A stretch of DNA of 64,000 nt from Kingella oralis. GTDB lineage: Bacteria > Pseudomonadota > Gammaproteobacteria > Burkholderiales > Neisseriaceae. The first letter of the stretch is position 1; each line of letters starts with the position of its first letter. Made by a program: the position numbers and the translations under genes. Of this stretch, positions 33,186-42,397 are shown piece by piece. The stretch covers positions 1,860,001 to 1,924,000 of the forward strand of contig NZ_CP059569.1 in NCBI RefSeq assembly GCF_014054985.1, given 5' to 3'. A model generated the notes under the pieces. The model was given only the letters and a program-made list of their open reading frames with translations. It made no database searches and was not told the DNA's origin.

Positions 33186-33461
33186 TTACTTGCCTTTTTT
33201 GGCGGCTTTTTCGTCAATCGCGGTAAAACGGTTGGCGATGTGTTGGTGCAACAGCTCGCGTTTTTCCCAGAAGAATTTTTCAAATTTCGCCAGCGAGTAG
33301 ATTTTTTGTACCATTTTGGGAAAGCCTGCGTGCAAGATGGCGGCGATTTCTTTGTTGGTTTCTTCGTTGTCCATGCCTTCGCGCAGGTTGATGTTTTTGC
33401 TTTCCAGATAGGCGGTAAGCTGGTTTTTGGTGTAGGGGTTGATGTCAAATTGGTTAATCAT
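33186..33461 (-). CDS. Small hypothetical protein
   Basis: 91 residues from the ATG at 33461. MINQFDINPYTKNQLTAYLE starts the protein, followed by a helical, charged body (ETNKEIAAILHAGFPKMVQK, FEKFFWEKRELLHQHIANRF) and a lysine-rich end. No cysteines, signal peptide or membrane segment. I do not recognise it. AAAGAAAGAACCACC precedes the start. The longer frame from 33524 lacks a ribosome binding site. It lies between arfA and tamB on the same strand. Confidence 0.6.
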   Translation of the reverse strand: MINQFDINPYTKNQLTAYLESKNINLREGMDNEETNKEIAAILHAGFPKMVQKIYSLAKFEKFFWEKRELLHQHIANRFTAIDEKAAKKGK

Positions 33462-33530
33462 GGTGGTTCTTTCTTTGTGTTGAATGAAAAGGGGATTGTA
33501 GCTTGCAAGCAAGTGGGTTGCCAACTTTGT

Positions 33531-33589
33531 GGCAGCCTGAAACGAAGTTCAGCGGAGCTAAAACGGGTAACGTGGTTTTCAGGCTGCCT
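33531..33589. repeat. DUS-bounded unit with AGCTAAAAC core
   Basis: GGCAGCCTGAAACGAAGTTC, then AGCGGAGCTAAAACGGG, then TTTTCAGGCTGCC. It has the same layout as the units at 4862-4931 and at both ends of dedA. Confidence 0.6.
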
Positions 33590-33603
33590 CTATCTGTGCT
33601 GTG

Positions 33604-36600
33604 TTAATCAAAGCGTTTGATGTATTTCAATTCGCCGCCTGATGAAAGCGTGCCGATGCGGGCGATGGCTTGGAAGGCGCGGCTAAGTTGATACACCAGT
33701 TTAACGGTTTGGTTGGCTTGCCCCAGCCCGACTTCGTAGCCGAGGTAGAGGTCTTGCGTGAGCTGTTTGCCGAAGGTGAGCACTTGCTGGGCGGGGTTAA
33801 GTTCGCCGGTGTTGATGTTGCGGGTTTGCTGGGTGGTTAGCCCGAAGTCGTCCACAAAGCCCATTTTGTCGTTGAACTTGCCTGCCAGATAGGCGCTGAC
33901 GGCGGTGGCGAGCGCGGCGTTGTCGCTGTCGCTGCCAGAGCTGGCGCGGTTGAGAATCAGCCATGAGAGTTTGTCTTTTTCGCTCATCGGTTCATCGGCA
34001 ACGAGGCTCACGCGCGGGCTTTCCAGATTGCCGAGCACTTCCACGCCTGCGCCCACGGGGGAGGCGCGGCGTTCGGCACGGATGTTGAGATTGGGCTTGG
34101 TGAGCGGGCCAACAAACGAGATGATGCCTTTTTTCACCACCAAGTCTTGCCCGTAGGCTTTGTATTGCCCGCGTGTGATGTAAATGCTGCCCACGGCTTG
34201 CACGTCGGCGGTGGTGTGGGAGGTGAGGTTGAGTTTGCCGCCGAGCGACACGCGCAAACCTTCGCCCACGAAGAACAGGCGGTCGTTGAGGTCAAATTCC
34301 AAATCCAGTTTGAGCGGCAGCGGGGGTGCAGGCGGGGGTTTGACTTCGCCCACGATAATCACGTCGTCATCGAGCGTGGGGGCGCTGCTTTCTTGGAAGC
34401 CGAAGCGTCCCATATCGGTTTTCAGGCTGCCGGTCAGCGTGATGCCGCTGCTGTTGTAGCTGATGTCGGTTGTGCCCGACAGGGTGAGGCGGCGGCTGGC
34501 TTGGTCTAGGATGGGGTATTGGGCGACGGTGATTTTGGCGTTCACATCGGGCGCGCTGTTCACATAGGCGGCATCGCCGGTCAGGCTGATTTTGCCGCCT
34601 TTGCGGTCGAATGTGAGCGAGTCGATGTGCCAGCGTTGTCCGTCTAAATGCGATTTCAGGCTGCCGTTGTCGAGAATGATGCCGACTTGGCGGTTGCGGT
34701 AGTACAGGTTGTCGCCGTTTACCGTGCCGCTGAGTTTGGGCGTAGCGACGGTGCCGGCGATTTGGGCGGTGGCAACGAGCGAGCCTTGGATGATGTGCCC
34801 CACGGGCATCATGCTTTTCAGGCTTTCCAAGTTGTCGTTGGTGAATTGGATTTTGCCGCTTACGGGGGCGGCGGTGATTTTGCCGCTGCCGAAGGCTTGC
34901 AGGATGTTGTAGTCGCCCGATGCTTTGCCGTAGCGGGTGTCGGCGGTGATGGTGTTGTGGATGCCGCGCCCGTCTAGCGTGGTTTTAAGCACGAAGTTTT
35001 GTAGATTGAGCGGCTGCTTGCGGGCGGTGGGCAGGGTGATGTCGCCGCCTTGTTGGCGCAGGTTTAGGTAGCCGCGCGGGCTTTGGGTGTAGCTTAAATC
35101 CCAGTCGGCGGCGATGGTGAGATTGTGCTCAATCGGCGGGGTGTAGAAGTTGTGTAGCTGTTCTAGGCTGAGATTATTGGCGCGCCCTTTGGTTACCAGC
35201 CCTGCTTGTTTGCTCCATGTGAGCTGGTCTAGATTCAGGCTGCCGCCAAGCGCTTGCCAGCTGGCTTTGCTTAATGCGACGTGTTCGGCGCTGGCTTCTA
35301 GCCGCATGGTGTTTTGCAGGCGTAGGTTGAGCGCGCCTGCGATGTTGAGTTCGCTGATGTTGCCTTGCCATTGGATTTTTTCGTTTAGCCCGCCGCTGGC
35401 TGCGGCGCGTAGGGTAAGCGGTTTGTTGTCTATTTTCAGGCTGCTTTGGGCTTTGAATTGGTGTTGGCGTTGCGTGCCGTTAAGGCTGGCGTTGATGTTG
35501 TCAATGGCGATGCCGCCTGCGCTGATGTGGTTGCCGTTGAGTGTGATGTTGAGCGGGGCGGTGGGGCTGGGGCTGGCTTGGATTTTGAAGTCTAGGTTTT
35601 GGATGCGCAGGGCTTCGCCGAGGGCAAAGCCGCGGGCTTGTCCGTTGAGGTTGGCATCCACTTGGGTGTAGCCGTTGGCGGTGGTTTTCAGGCTGCCTTT
35701 GGCGGTAAGTGCGCCTTGTAGCCCGAAGCCGAATAGGTTGAGATTGGGGGCGTTGATGTCTAGGGCGAGGTTGTCGCCTTGTTTGCCGTATGCGCCTTTG
35801 GTGTTGAGGTGGTTGTTGCCTAGGCGGATGGCGAGGTCGGCGCGGCTGAGGTGGTTGTCTCGGTAATCGACCACGCCGCTGCCTGATAGGTTTGCGCCCG
35901 ACAGGGTGGAGGGGGCGAAGTTGAGTTCGCTGTGGATTTGTTGCTTGGCGATTTCGCCTGTGGCTTGGATTTTGCCGTTGATGTTGCCTTGCGGGAAGCT
36001 AGGGTAGAGCGCGCTGGGGTTGAAGTTTTGGCTGGATGCTTGCAGGGTGAGTTTTTGGTTTTGGAACAGCTCCAAGCTGCCTGCGATTTTGACTTCGCCG
36101 CCGTTGTTCGCTTTGACGCTGCCGTTTTCTAGCAGCAAGGTGCGTTGGGCGTTTTTGGTATCGGTGGCGATTTTCAGGCTGCCTTTGCTTTGGGCGTTTT
36201 CGGTGGCGAGTTGCCAGTTGATTTGCGGGTCGGCAAATGTGCCTGTGGCTTTGATGTCACCGTTGAGCGTGGGGGCAAGGGCGGTGCTGAGGGCATCGCT
36301 GCTGGTGAGCTGGGCGATGTTGGCGGTGAGGTTGAGGGTTTGGTCGCTGGTGCGGATGTCGCCTGCGATTTTCAGGCTGCCTTTTTGCAGCAGGTTGGCT
36401 TGGATGTGGTCTATTTTGATTGTGCCGTTGTCGTCAATATTGAAAATGCCGTTGATGAGTTTAACGGGGATGCCGTTGTTGTCGGCGGTTTTGGGCAGCT
36501 CGTTACGCAGGTTGAGCGCGCCGCGCAGCGTGGTTTTGGTGTCGTCCAAATCGGGCGTGATGCCGAGCGTGAAATACAGCGAGGCTTCGGGCAGGCTGGG

Positions 36601-37473
36601 CAGGAAGGCTTTGGGGTTGATGCCCTGCCCGATGATGTTCACTTTGCCGATTAGGTCGTCAATGCGTTTGGCAAACGGGCGCAGTTGGGTGTTGGCGTGC
36701 AAGCCGATGCCGTTGCCTGCTAGGGCGGTGTTGATGCTGATGTTATTCAGGCTGCCCGATAGGTTGAGTACGTTGCTGACGGCGATGCCGTCCAGTTCGC
36801 CGTCTGACACCAAATCGCCTGATAGGGCGAAGGGGGCGGCGGTGTTGGCGGCGAGTTCGCCTTGGGTGCTGGACCAATAGTTTTTCAGGCTACCTATTTT
36901 GATGCGGTGTTCTTGGTGGTTGTAGATGTAGCTGGCTTGGGCTTGGCGCAGGATTTCGGTGTGGTTTTTGCCTTGGGTGATGCTGTTGATGGTGAGGTTG
37001 TCTAGCGCGATACTGATGGGCAGGCTGATGCTGATGGGCGCATCGGGGCGCGGGCTTTTGGGCTGCGGAGGTGTGGGTTTGGATTGAATGTGGATGTCGC
37101 CCGCGTTGATTTGGTTGATGTGCAGATGGCGTTGCCAGAGCTGGCTGGGCTGCCATTGGAAATAGAGGCTGCTGATATCTATATCGGCGCTGGGGGTGAT
37201 GATGCGCAGCTCGTCGGCGTTGATGCCTTGCAACACGCTGCCTGTTAGCGTTTGGGATGTGATTTGGATGTCGGCGAGCTTGGGCAGTTGATACACGGCA
37301 AAACGCAAGCCGCTGTTGGTATTCAGCAGCCATGCCGCGCCGCCTGCGCTTGCACCAAGCAGAACGATAACCGCGCCCAAGGTGTATTTGAGCAGGCGGC
37401 GGAGTTTTTTGGATTTTTTGGATGACGGGGAAACGGTGGGAGTTTCTTGGGATGGGGAGGGTTGCTCGGTCAT
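33604..37473 (-). CDS. tamB: Translocation and assembly module protein TamB
   Basis: 1289 residues. A cytoplasmic Ser/Lys-rich start, one membrane helix (about 30-52, YTLGAVIVLLGASAGGAAWLL), then a very long beta-rich periplasmic part typical of the AsmA-like/TamB lipid-transport family. The conserved DUF490 domain fills the C-terminus (GSIYITRGQYKAYGQDLVVKKG, LNRASSGSDSDN, VGLGQANQTVKLVYQLSRAFQ). It spans the periplasm with TamA and moves phospholipid and/or assembles outer-membrane proteins. Many uptake sequences are translated inside it as GSLK, usually at loop-like positions. tamA is 145 bp upstream on the same strand. Confidence 0.9.
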   Translation of the reverse strand: MTEQPSPSQETPTVSPSSKKSKKLRRLLKYTLGAVIVLLGASAGGAAWLLNTNSGLRFAVYQLPKLADIQITSQTLTGSVLQGINADELRIITPSADIDISSLYFQWQPSQLWQRHLHINQINAGDIHIQSKPTPPQPKSPRPDAPISISLPISIALDNLTINSITQGKNHTEILRQAQASYIYNHQEHRIKIGSLKNYWSSTQGELAANTAAPFALSGDLVSDGELDGIAVSNVLNLSGSLNNISINTALAGNGIGLHANTQLRPFAKRIDDLIGKVNIIGQGINPKAFLPSLPEASLYFTLGITPDLDDTKTTLRGALNLRNELPKTADNNGIPVKLINGIFNIDDNGTIKIDHIQANLLQKGSLKIAGDIRTSDQTLNLTANIAQLTSSDALSTALAPTLNGDIKATGTFADPQINWQLATENAQSKGSLKIATDTKNAQRTLLLENGSVKANNGGEVKIAGSLELFQNQKLTLQASSQNFNPSALYPSFPQGNINGKIQATGEIAKQQIHSELNFAPSTLSGANLSGSGVVDYRDNHLSRADLAIRLGNNHLNTKGAYGKQGDNLALDINAPNLNLFGFGLQGALTAKGSLKTTANGYTQVDANLNGQARGFALGEALRIQNLDFKIQASPSPTAPLNITLNGNHISAGGIAIDNINASLNGTQRQHQFKAQSSLKIDNKPLTLRAAASGGLNEKIQWQGNISELNIAGALNLRLQNTMRLEASAEHVALSKASWQALGGSLNLDQLTWSKQAGLVTKGRANNLSLEQLHNFYTPPIEHNLTIAADWDLSYTQSPRGYLNLRQQGGDITLPTARKQPLNLQNFVLKTTLDGRGIHNTITADTRYGKASGDYNILQAFGSGKITAAPVSGKIQFTNDNLESLKSMMPVGHIIQGSLVATAQIAGTVATPKLSGTVNGDNLYYRNRQVGIILDNGSLKSHLDGQRWHIDSLTFDRKGGKISLTGDAAYVNSAPDVNAKITVAQYPILDQASRRLTLSGTTDISYNSSGITLTGSLKTDMGRFGFQESSAPTLDDDVIIVGEVKPPPAPPLPLKLDLEFDLNDRLFFVGEGLRVSLGGKLNLTSHTTADVQAVGSIYITRGQYKAYGQDLVVKKGIISFVGPLTKPNLNIRAERRASPVGAGVEVLGNLESPRVSLVADEPMSEKDKLSWLILNRASSGSDSDNAALATAVSAYLAGKFNDKMGFVDDFGLTTQQTRNINTGELNPAQQVLTFGKQLTQDLYLGYEVGLGQANQTVKLVYQLSRAFQAIARIGTLSSGGELKYIKRFD

Positions 37474-37618
37474 GGTGTTTTATTGTGAAGGGGGTTTTCA
37501 GGCTGCCTTAGGCGGAATTCGGCTTGCCGATATTTTGCGAACTGATGATGCGACGGATAGCGCAAGCTGCGCGGCAAAGCCAAAAGGATTGCAAAGCTTA
37601 TTTCAGGCTGCCTCATGC

Positions 37619-39538
37619 CTAAAACCGCGTGCCCAAGCTAATATGCCAGCGCAATTTTTTATCGCGATGCCCGTAGGCGATGTCAAACGAAAACGGGGCG
37701 GCGGGGCTGAACCAGCGCACGCCGATGCCGGTGCCGTGGTATAGGGTCATGTCTTTGAACCGGTGGGCAACGCTGCCCACATCGTGAAACGCGGCAAGGG
37801 CGAAGCTGCCTTTGATGGGGTATTGGTATTCGGCGCTGGCGACAAACATGGCGCGCTCAGGCAAGACCGCGCTGCTGGGCGGGATTTTTCTGCCGATGCT
37901 GTTGAGTTCGTAGCCGCGGATGGAGCTTGCGCCGCCCGAGCGGAACATCAATGATGAGGGCACGTTACCGTCTTCAAATTTTTGGTTGGTGTGCACATAG
38001 CCGATTTCGCCGCGCGCCACCCATGTGCCCAGTTTTTTGTCTTCGGGCGTGTAGTAATAGCCTGCGCTGCCGTGTACGCGAATCATGGGCGCGGATGAAA
38101 GCAGCGAGCCGAGTGTGGTGCCGATTTTGCCGCTTAAATAATAGCCATTGGCCGGACGCAACAGGCTTTCTAGCCGTTGGCGTTTCCATGCGGCGGTGAG
38201 CATGGTGGCGTAGCTGCGCCCAAAATTGACATTGCTATTGGGGATGCGGCTGTCTTCGGCGATGAATTCAATGCCCACGCGCGATTCAATGCCATCGCGG
38301 TCGCGCACGCGCCAGATGCCCGATGTGATGCCGCGTTTTTCCAAGTTTTGCGTGGTGCTGCGGCTGTAGGCAAGGTTGGCGGTGTTGAAATAGCCCGAGC
38401 CTTTGCGCGGCTGGCTGATGCCGATGCCCAGCTTGGTTTGGTATTTGTCCATCTCCCATGCAAACGAGCCCACATAGCCGCGGTTGAAAATGTTGTAGTG
38501 TTCGTAGCCAAGCTCGCCGCCCAAGCCGTATTCGGAATCAAAGCTGATGCCGGTTTCAAATTTTTGCCGTTTGGCTTCGGACACGGCAACTTTCACGGGC
38601 ACGCGGTCGCCCTGCAAATTATCAAAATCGGCTTGCACGGACGCGCCGGTGTAGTGGCTGTCGTTTTCTAGGGCTTGCTGGTAATCCAGCAGTTTGTCTA
38701 GGTCGTACACATCGCCTGTTTTAAACTGCGCCATGCCTGAAATCACGCTTTGCGGATAGCGTTGGTTGCCTTTAATTTGAAAATCGCCGAAATAAATCGG
38801 CTTTTTGCTGTCCACGGTTACGGTTAAATCGGCTTTTTGCGTTTGCGGGTTCACGGCGGCTTGCGTGCCGGTGAACTGGGCGAGCGGGTATTTTTTGCGG
38901 GTTACGGCGGTGAGCACGGAGGTTTTGCTGCTGCTCCAATCTTCTTGGCGAAAGGGCGCGCCCACGGGCAGTTGCCAGTTGGAAAAGGCGTTTTTGTAGT
39001 AGCTGCCGAGCGTGTCGTCTTGCAGGATGTCGCCCAAAATGGCGACGTTTACGTTGTCAATCGTAGTGCGCTTGCCGGTGATGACTTTCACGCGGTAGCC
39101 CTCGCCTTCGGGCGTTACGCTGACTTCGCTGTTGAAATAACCTTCGGTTTTTATCATGTTGCGCGCGTCGTTGGGCGCGTCTTCGGCGAGGTAGCCCAGC
39201 TGTTCTTTGTCTAGTTCTTCTTTGCGTTGGTAGGCAATCAGCGGCAGATGCTGCTCCAACATTTTTTGGATTTCGGGGTTATCGGCTTCAATGATGATGG
39301 GGTATTTGGGGGTGAGTTCTTTGTCGTCTTCTTCGTTGGCCTGCTCGCTTTTGCTTTTGTCTTTGCGCGGGGAGATTTCGGATTTTTTCAGCGGCGGCGC
39401 AGGGGTTTGCTCTGCGCTTTCATTGCTGGCGGCGGTGGGCGCAGAAGCGGCTTCGCTGGAATTTTGCGTGGCGGCAAACAGCGGGCTGCTGATGGATACG
39501 AGTAAACAAGAAAACAGGGCGGTGTGGCGAAAAATCAT
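37619..39538 (-). CDS. tamA: Outer-membrane translocation module TamA (BamA superfamily)
   Basis: 639 residues from the ATG at 39538. A signal peptide (MIFRHTALFSCLLVSISSPLFA) and an Ala/Ser/Lys/Glu-rich spacer of about 65 residues precede POTRA domains and a 16-stranded C-terminal barrel (FDIAYGHRDKKLRWHISLGTRF; final Phe as in BamA-type barrels). The surface-antigen motif LMFRSGGASSIRGYELNS is the conserved VRGY/F-like L6 loop. The low-complexity spacer after the signal is longer than in E. coli TamA. It partners TamB, coded next on the same strand. No clear ribosome binding site was seen, so the start is judged from the signal peptide. Confidence 0.88.
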   Translation of the reverse strand: MIFRHTALFSCLLVSISSPLFAATQNSSEAASAPTAASNESAEQTPAPPLKKSEISPRKDKSKSEQANEEDDKELTPKYPIIIEADNPEIQKMLEQHLPLIAYQRKEELDKEQLGYLAEDAPNDARNMIKTEGYFNSEVSVTPEGEGYRVKVITGKRTTIDNVNVAILGDILQDDTLGSYYKNAFSNWQLPVGAPFRQEDWSSSKTSVLTAVTRKKYPLAQFTGTQAAVNPQTQKADLTVTVDSKKPIYFGDFQIKGNQRYPQSVISGMAQFKTGDVYDLDKLLDYQQALENDSHYTGASVQADFDNLQGDRVPVKVAVSEAKRQKFETGISFDSEYGLGGELGYEHYNIFNRGYVGSFAWEMDKYQTKLGIGISQPRKGSGYFNTANLAYSRSTTQNLEKRGITSGIWRVRDRDGIESRVGIEFIAEDSRIPNSNVNFGRSYATMLTAAWKRQRLESLLRPANGYYLSGKIGTTLGSLLSSAPMIRVHGSAGYYYTPEDKKLGTWVARGEIGYVHTNQKFEDGNVPSSLMFRSGGASSIRGYELNSIGRKIPPSSAVLPERAMFVASAEYQYPIKGSFALAAFHDVGSVAHRFKDMTLYHGTGIGVRWFSPAAPFSFDIAYGHRDKKLRWHISLGTRF

Positions 39539-39740
39539 GATGATGGGCGTTTTCAGGCTGCCTAATGGCGAGATGATGGAATACAAAAATGGGCGGCATT
39601 TTAGCATAATGCGGCGGGTGGCGTTTTCAGGCTGCCTTTGGGGTGAGGCAGCCTGAAAACAGGTTTAACGTTTTACACGCTTTCAGAAAAATCCTGAGGC
39701 AGCCTGAAAACCAAAACGGCGCGGCAACGGCTTGTGTTGC

Positions 39741-39837
39741 TCAATGGCGCATTCAACAAGACTTTGCTGGTTAGTGAAATATCGGCAAGCCTTTGGTGCG
39801 CCATCGGTTCATCGTTTACAGGCTTCGCAAAGGTTTC
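39741..39837 (-). repeat. CCTTTGCAAA fold-back element, copy 1
   Basis: Read on the minus strand: GAAACCTTTGCGAAGCCTG, then ACCGATGGCGCACCAAAGGC, then TTGCCGATATTTC. It aligns with the first half of copy 2 over about 70 bp. Truncated at its far end. Confidence 0.65.
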
Positions 39838-39928
39838 AGGCTGCCTAGCAGATTGAGGCAGCCTGAAAACCATTTTAGCCCCAGCAAGCGCGTAACCTTT
39901 TTTCAGGCTGCCTCAATTTTTTCAGACT

Positions 39929-40050
39929 GAAACCTTTGCAAAACCTGCAACCAATGGCGCATCAAAGGCTCGCCGACATATTCCTAATCAACAAACATAT
40001 TAAATCAACTATTTGGTATTTGGCGACGAGCCGTCGCCGCTCCATTTTGT
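39929..40050 (+). repeat. CCTTTGCAAA fold-back element, copy 2
   Basis: GAAACCTTTGCAAAACCTG, then CAATGGCGCATCAAAGGCTC, GCCGACATATTCC, an AT-rich centre, GGCGACGAGCCGTCGCC and CTCCATTTTG. The two halves are imperfect inverted copies of each other. Together with copy 1 it fills most of the 526-bp gap between tamA and slyX, which has no gene. Confidence 0.7.
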
Positions 40051-40064
40051 GTTTTCAGGCTGCC

Positions 40065-40289
40065 TCAATAATGCGGCGGCACTTCATCCGCCAAACTATA
40101 CGGCTTATCCCCCGCCCCCTCGCTTTGCTGCTGGATTTTGTTGTACAGCAGCCGCAACTGTGCCTGCTGCAAATCCAGCGCATCTTGCATTTTGGCAACG
40201 GTGTCATTCAGGCTGCCTACCAGCTCGTCTTGCAGCGCAAGGCGGATTTCCAGCTCAATCATTCGGTTTTCTAATTCGTTCTCGTTCAT
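40065..40289 (-). CDS. slyX: SlyX family protein
   Basis: 74 residues from the ATG at 40289. MNENELENRMIELEIRLALQ, then LNDTVAKMQDALDLQQAQLRLLYNKIQ form a continuous coiled coil, and LADEVPPHY is the conserved SlyX end (E-PPHY). Function unknown; it often lies near slyD or fkpA in other bacteria, but not here. The frame from 40310 was shortened because the family starts at this Met. A DUS pair follows upstream at 40329-40367. Confidence 0.85.
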   Translation of the reverse strand: MNENELENRMIELEIRLALQDELVGSLNDTVAKMQDALDLQQAQLRLLYNKIQQQSEGAGDKPYSLADEVPPHY

Positions 40290-40387
40290 CGGGTTCACTC
40301 GTTTCGTCATCCATCATCCCAATCAAAAGGCAGCCTGAAAACCATAAAACCCATTTTCAGGCTGCCTCTGTATCACAACATCAAGGC

Positions 40388-41770
40388 TTACAACACCACC
40401 GCCGCAATCCACCCCGCAATAAACAACGGAATGTTGTAATGAATAAACGTGGGAATCACGCTATCGCGCATGTGGTCGTGCTGACCGTCCACATTCAAAC
40501 CCATGGTTGGGCCCAATGTAGAGTCCGAAGCGGGCGAACCCGCATCGCCCAACGCCCCCGCCGTGCCGATAATCGCCACCGTCGCCATCGGCGAAAAGCC
40601 CAAGCTCACGCACAGCGGCACATAAATCGCCGTGATAATCGGCAGCGTGGAAAACGAGCTGCCAATCCCCATCGTAATCAGCAAGCCCACCATCAGCATG
40701 GCAAACGCCGCCATCGTTTTATTGCCGGCGAACATCGTCGCGCTCGCCTGCACCAAAGGCTCAATCTGCCCCGTCGCCTTCATCACCTCGGCAAAGCCCT
40801 GCGCCGCAATCATGATAAACCCCACCATCGCCATCATCTGCATCCCGCGGTTAAACACCGAATCCGCTTCCGAGCGGCGCACAACCCCCAGCATCATAAA
40901 CACCGCAAAGCCCAGCAGCGCGCCCAGCATCAGCGCATCCTTGTAAACCAACTGAATCGCAAAGCACACCAAAATCGCCACCGCCGCCACCGCGCTGCGA
41001 TAAGACGACACCACAGGCTGCCCCGCCGCCTCGCTTGCCGCGTCCACATCCACCTGCTGGTTCTGATACACGCGCGGCTTGCGGTAATGCACAAACGCCA
41101 GCAGCAAGCCCGCCACCATGCCCAGCGCGGGAATCGCCATCGCCTCCATCACATGGATATGCTGCACGCTCATCCCCGCCTTCTCAATATTGCCCAGCAA
41201 AATCTTGTTCAAAAAAATCGCGCCGAAACCATAAGGCAGAAACATATAAGTCGTAACCAAGCCAAACGTCATCACACACGCCAGCAAACGGCGGTCAATG
41301 TATAACCGATTGAAAACCAACAACAAAGGCGGCACAATCATCGGAATAAACGCGATATGAATCGGCACCACATTCTGGCTCATCACCCCCATTGCCAGCA
41401 GCGCCAACAGCAAGCCCCATTTCACCCCGTTGATGCCCGAGGGAATCGTATCCTGCGTTTGGTTGGTGGAAATGCGCCGAATCATCGCCCCCGCCATCTG
41501 CTGCGGCAGCCCGGAATGCGTAATCGCCATCGCAAACGCCCCCAGCATCGCATAAGAGAGCGCAATCGTCGCCCCGTTTGCCAAACCGTCCTGAAAATGC
41601 GACATCACCCCCTTGGTAACCACATTGCCCGCCGCATCGCTCACGTCCGACAACGGCAAACCCGCCGCCAGCCCCGCCGCAAACGCCCCAATCACCAAAC
41701 TCAACACCACATGAATCCGCGACACCGACAACACCAGCATCACCAAAACACCAATAATGACCGCATTCAT
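40388..41770 (-). CDS. Na+/H+ antiporter family protein
   Basis: 460 residues from the ATG at 41770, about eleven membrane helices. MNAVIIGVLVMLVLSVSRIH opens the protein; IGSSFSTLPIITAIYVPLCVSLG and GTAGALGDAGSPASDSTLGPTMGLNVDGQHDH are the conserved helix breaks of the NhaC/YuiF-type ion transporter superfamily. Exchange of sodium for protons is inferred from the family; some relatives move amino acids such as histidine. GGGAG lies about 10 nt before the ATG. The longer frame to 41815 is translated uptake sequence. Confidence 0.75.
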   Translation of the reverse strand: MNAVIIGVLVMLVLSVSRIHVVLSLVIGAFAAGLAAGLPLSDVSDAAGNVVTKGVMSHFQDGLANGATIALSYAMLGAFAMAITHSGLPQQMAGAMIRRISTNQTQDTIPSGINGVKWGLLLALLAMGVMSQNVVPIHIAFIPMIVPPLLLVFNRLYIDRRLLACVMTFGLVTTYMFLPYGFGAIFLNKILLGNIEKAGMSVQHIHVMEAMAIPALGMVAGLLLAFVHYRKPRVYQNQQVDVDAASEAAGQPVVSSYRSAVAAVAILVCFAIQLVYKDALMLGALLGFAVFMMLGVVRRSEADSVFNRGMQMMAMVGFIMIAAQGFAEVMKATGQIEPLVQASATMFAGNKTMAAFAMLMVGLLITMGIGSSFSTLPIITAIYVPLCVSLGFSPMATVAIIGTAGALGDAGSPASDSTLGPTMGLNVDGQHDHMRDSVIPTFIHYNIPLFIAGWIAAVVL

Positions 41771-41967
41771 TGCACAACAACTCCCGCCGCCCAGCAACAG
41801 GCAGCCTGAAAACAAAAAAACGCATCATACCTTAACATCCCTTAACATAACAAATCAAAAATCCCCGCCAGCCTACTCTTTACACACTTTCAGGCTACCC
41901 TGCCCCACCTTGCCAACAGAATTTCATTAAAAATCAACCCACCCCCAGCGCAAACGCAAAATTTCAT

Positions 41968-41996
41968 TTGACGAAAAAACCCAAGCCCAGTATAGT
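41968..41996 (+). promoter_or_regulatory. Promoter of the tRNA-Met/tRNA-Ala operon
   Basis: TTGACG (41968-41973), 17-bp spacer, TATAGT (41991-41996), then a GC-rich GCGCGGC discriminator as expected for stringently controlled stable RNA. It lies 15 bp before the tRNA. Confidence 0.8.
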
Positions 41997-42011
41997 GCGC
42001 GGCTTCCACAC

Positions 42012-42088
42012 GGCGAATTAGCTCAGTCGGTTAGAGCAGAGGAATCATAATCCTTGTGTCCGGGGTTCGAGTCCCTGATTCGCCACCA
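42012..42088 (+). tRNA. tRNA-Met (anticodon CAT)
   Basis: 77 nt with CCA encoded. Acceptor GGCGAAT pairs with ATTCGCC, D arm AGCTCAGTCGGTTAGAGC, anticodon stem GAGGA with TCCTT around ATCATAA, and T arm GGGGTTCGAGTCCC. Elongator Met is the better fit, but a lysidine-modified Ile tRNA also has a CAT anticodon and is not excluded. Confidence 0.85.
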
Positions 42089-42133
42089 AATCACATAAGT
42101 TGGAATCATCCATTCCAACTTATTTTAATAATC

Positions 42134-42209
<76 letters not shown>

Positions 42210-42217
42210 CAAAACAG

Positions 42218-42247
42218 AAATCCCAGTCGCAACGACTGGGATTTTTT
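42218..42247 (+). terminator. Terminator of the tRNA operon
   Basis: AAATCCCAGTCG and CGACTGGGATTT form a perfect 12-bp stem with a CAA loop, followed by TTTT. Confidence 0.9.
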
Positions 42248-42281
42248 TGTTTGCGAGATATTGTGTTTTATTTGCCCGAGG

Positions 42282-42380
42282 CAGCCTGAAATCTTTATGC
42301 AGCGTCGCAACCGATGGCGCGGCAAATTAAACAAGGCTGCGCTAATCAGCAAAATGTCGGCGAGCCGCCGACGCTCCATC
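42282..42380 (-). repeat. CCTTTGCAAA fold-back element, copy 3 (diverged)
   Basis: On the minus strand ATGGAGCGTCGGCGGCTCGC, then CGACATTTTGCTGATTAGC, and further on GCCGCGCCATCGGTTGCG. The core matches copies 4 and 5, but the CCTTTGCAAA end has decayed (ATCTTTATGC). A DUS abuts its left end. Confidence 0.6.
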
Positions 42381-42397
42381 GCAGCACAGTAATCAAC

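Noticed and set aside
40013..41305. 430-residue open frame on the plus strand, Arg/His/Gln-rich
   Set aside because: It is antisense to the Na+/H+ antiporter and slyX genes, has no domain pattern, and its composition is that of a shadow frame in GC-rich DNA.
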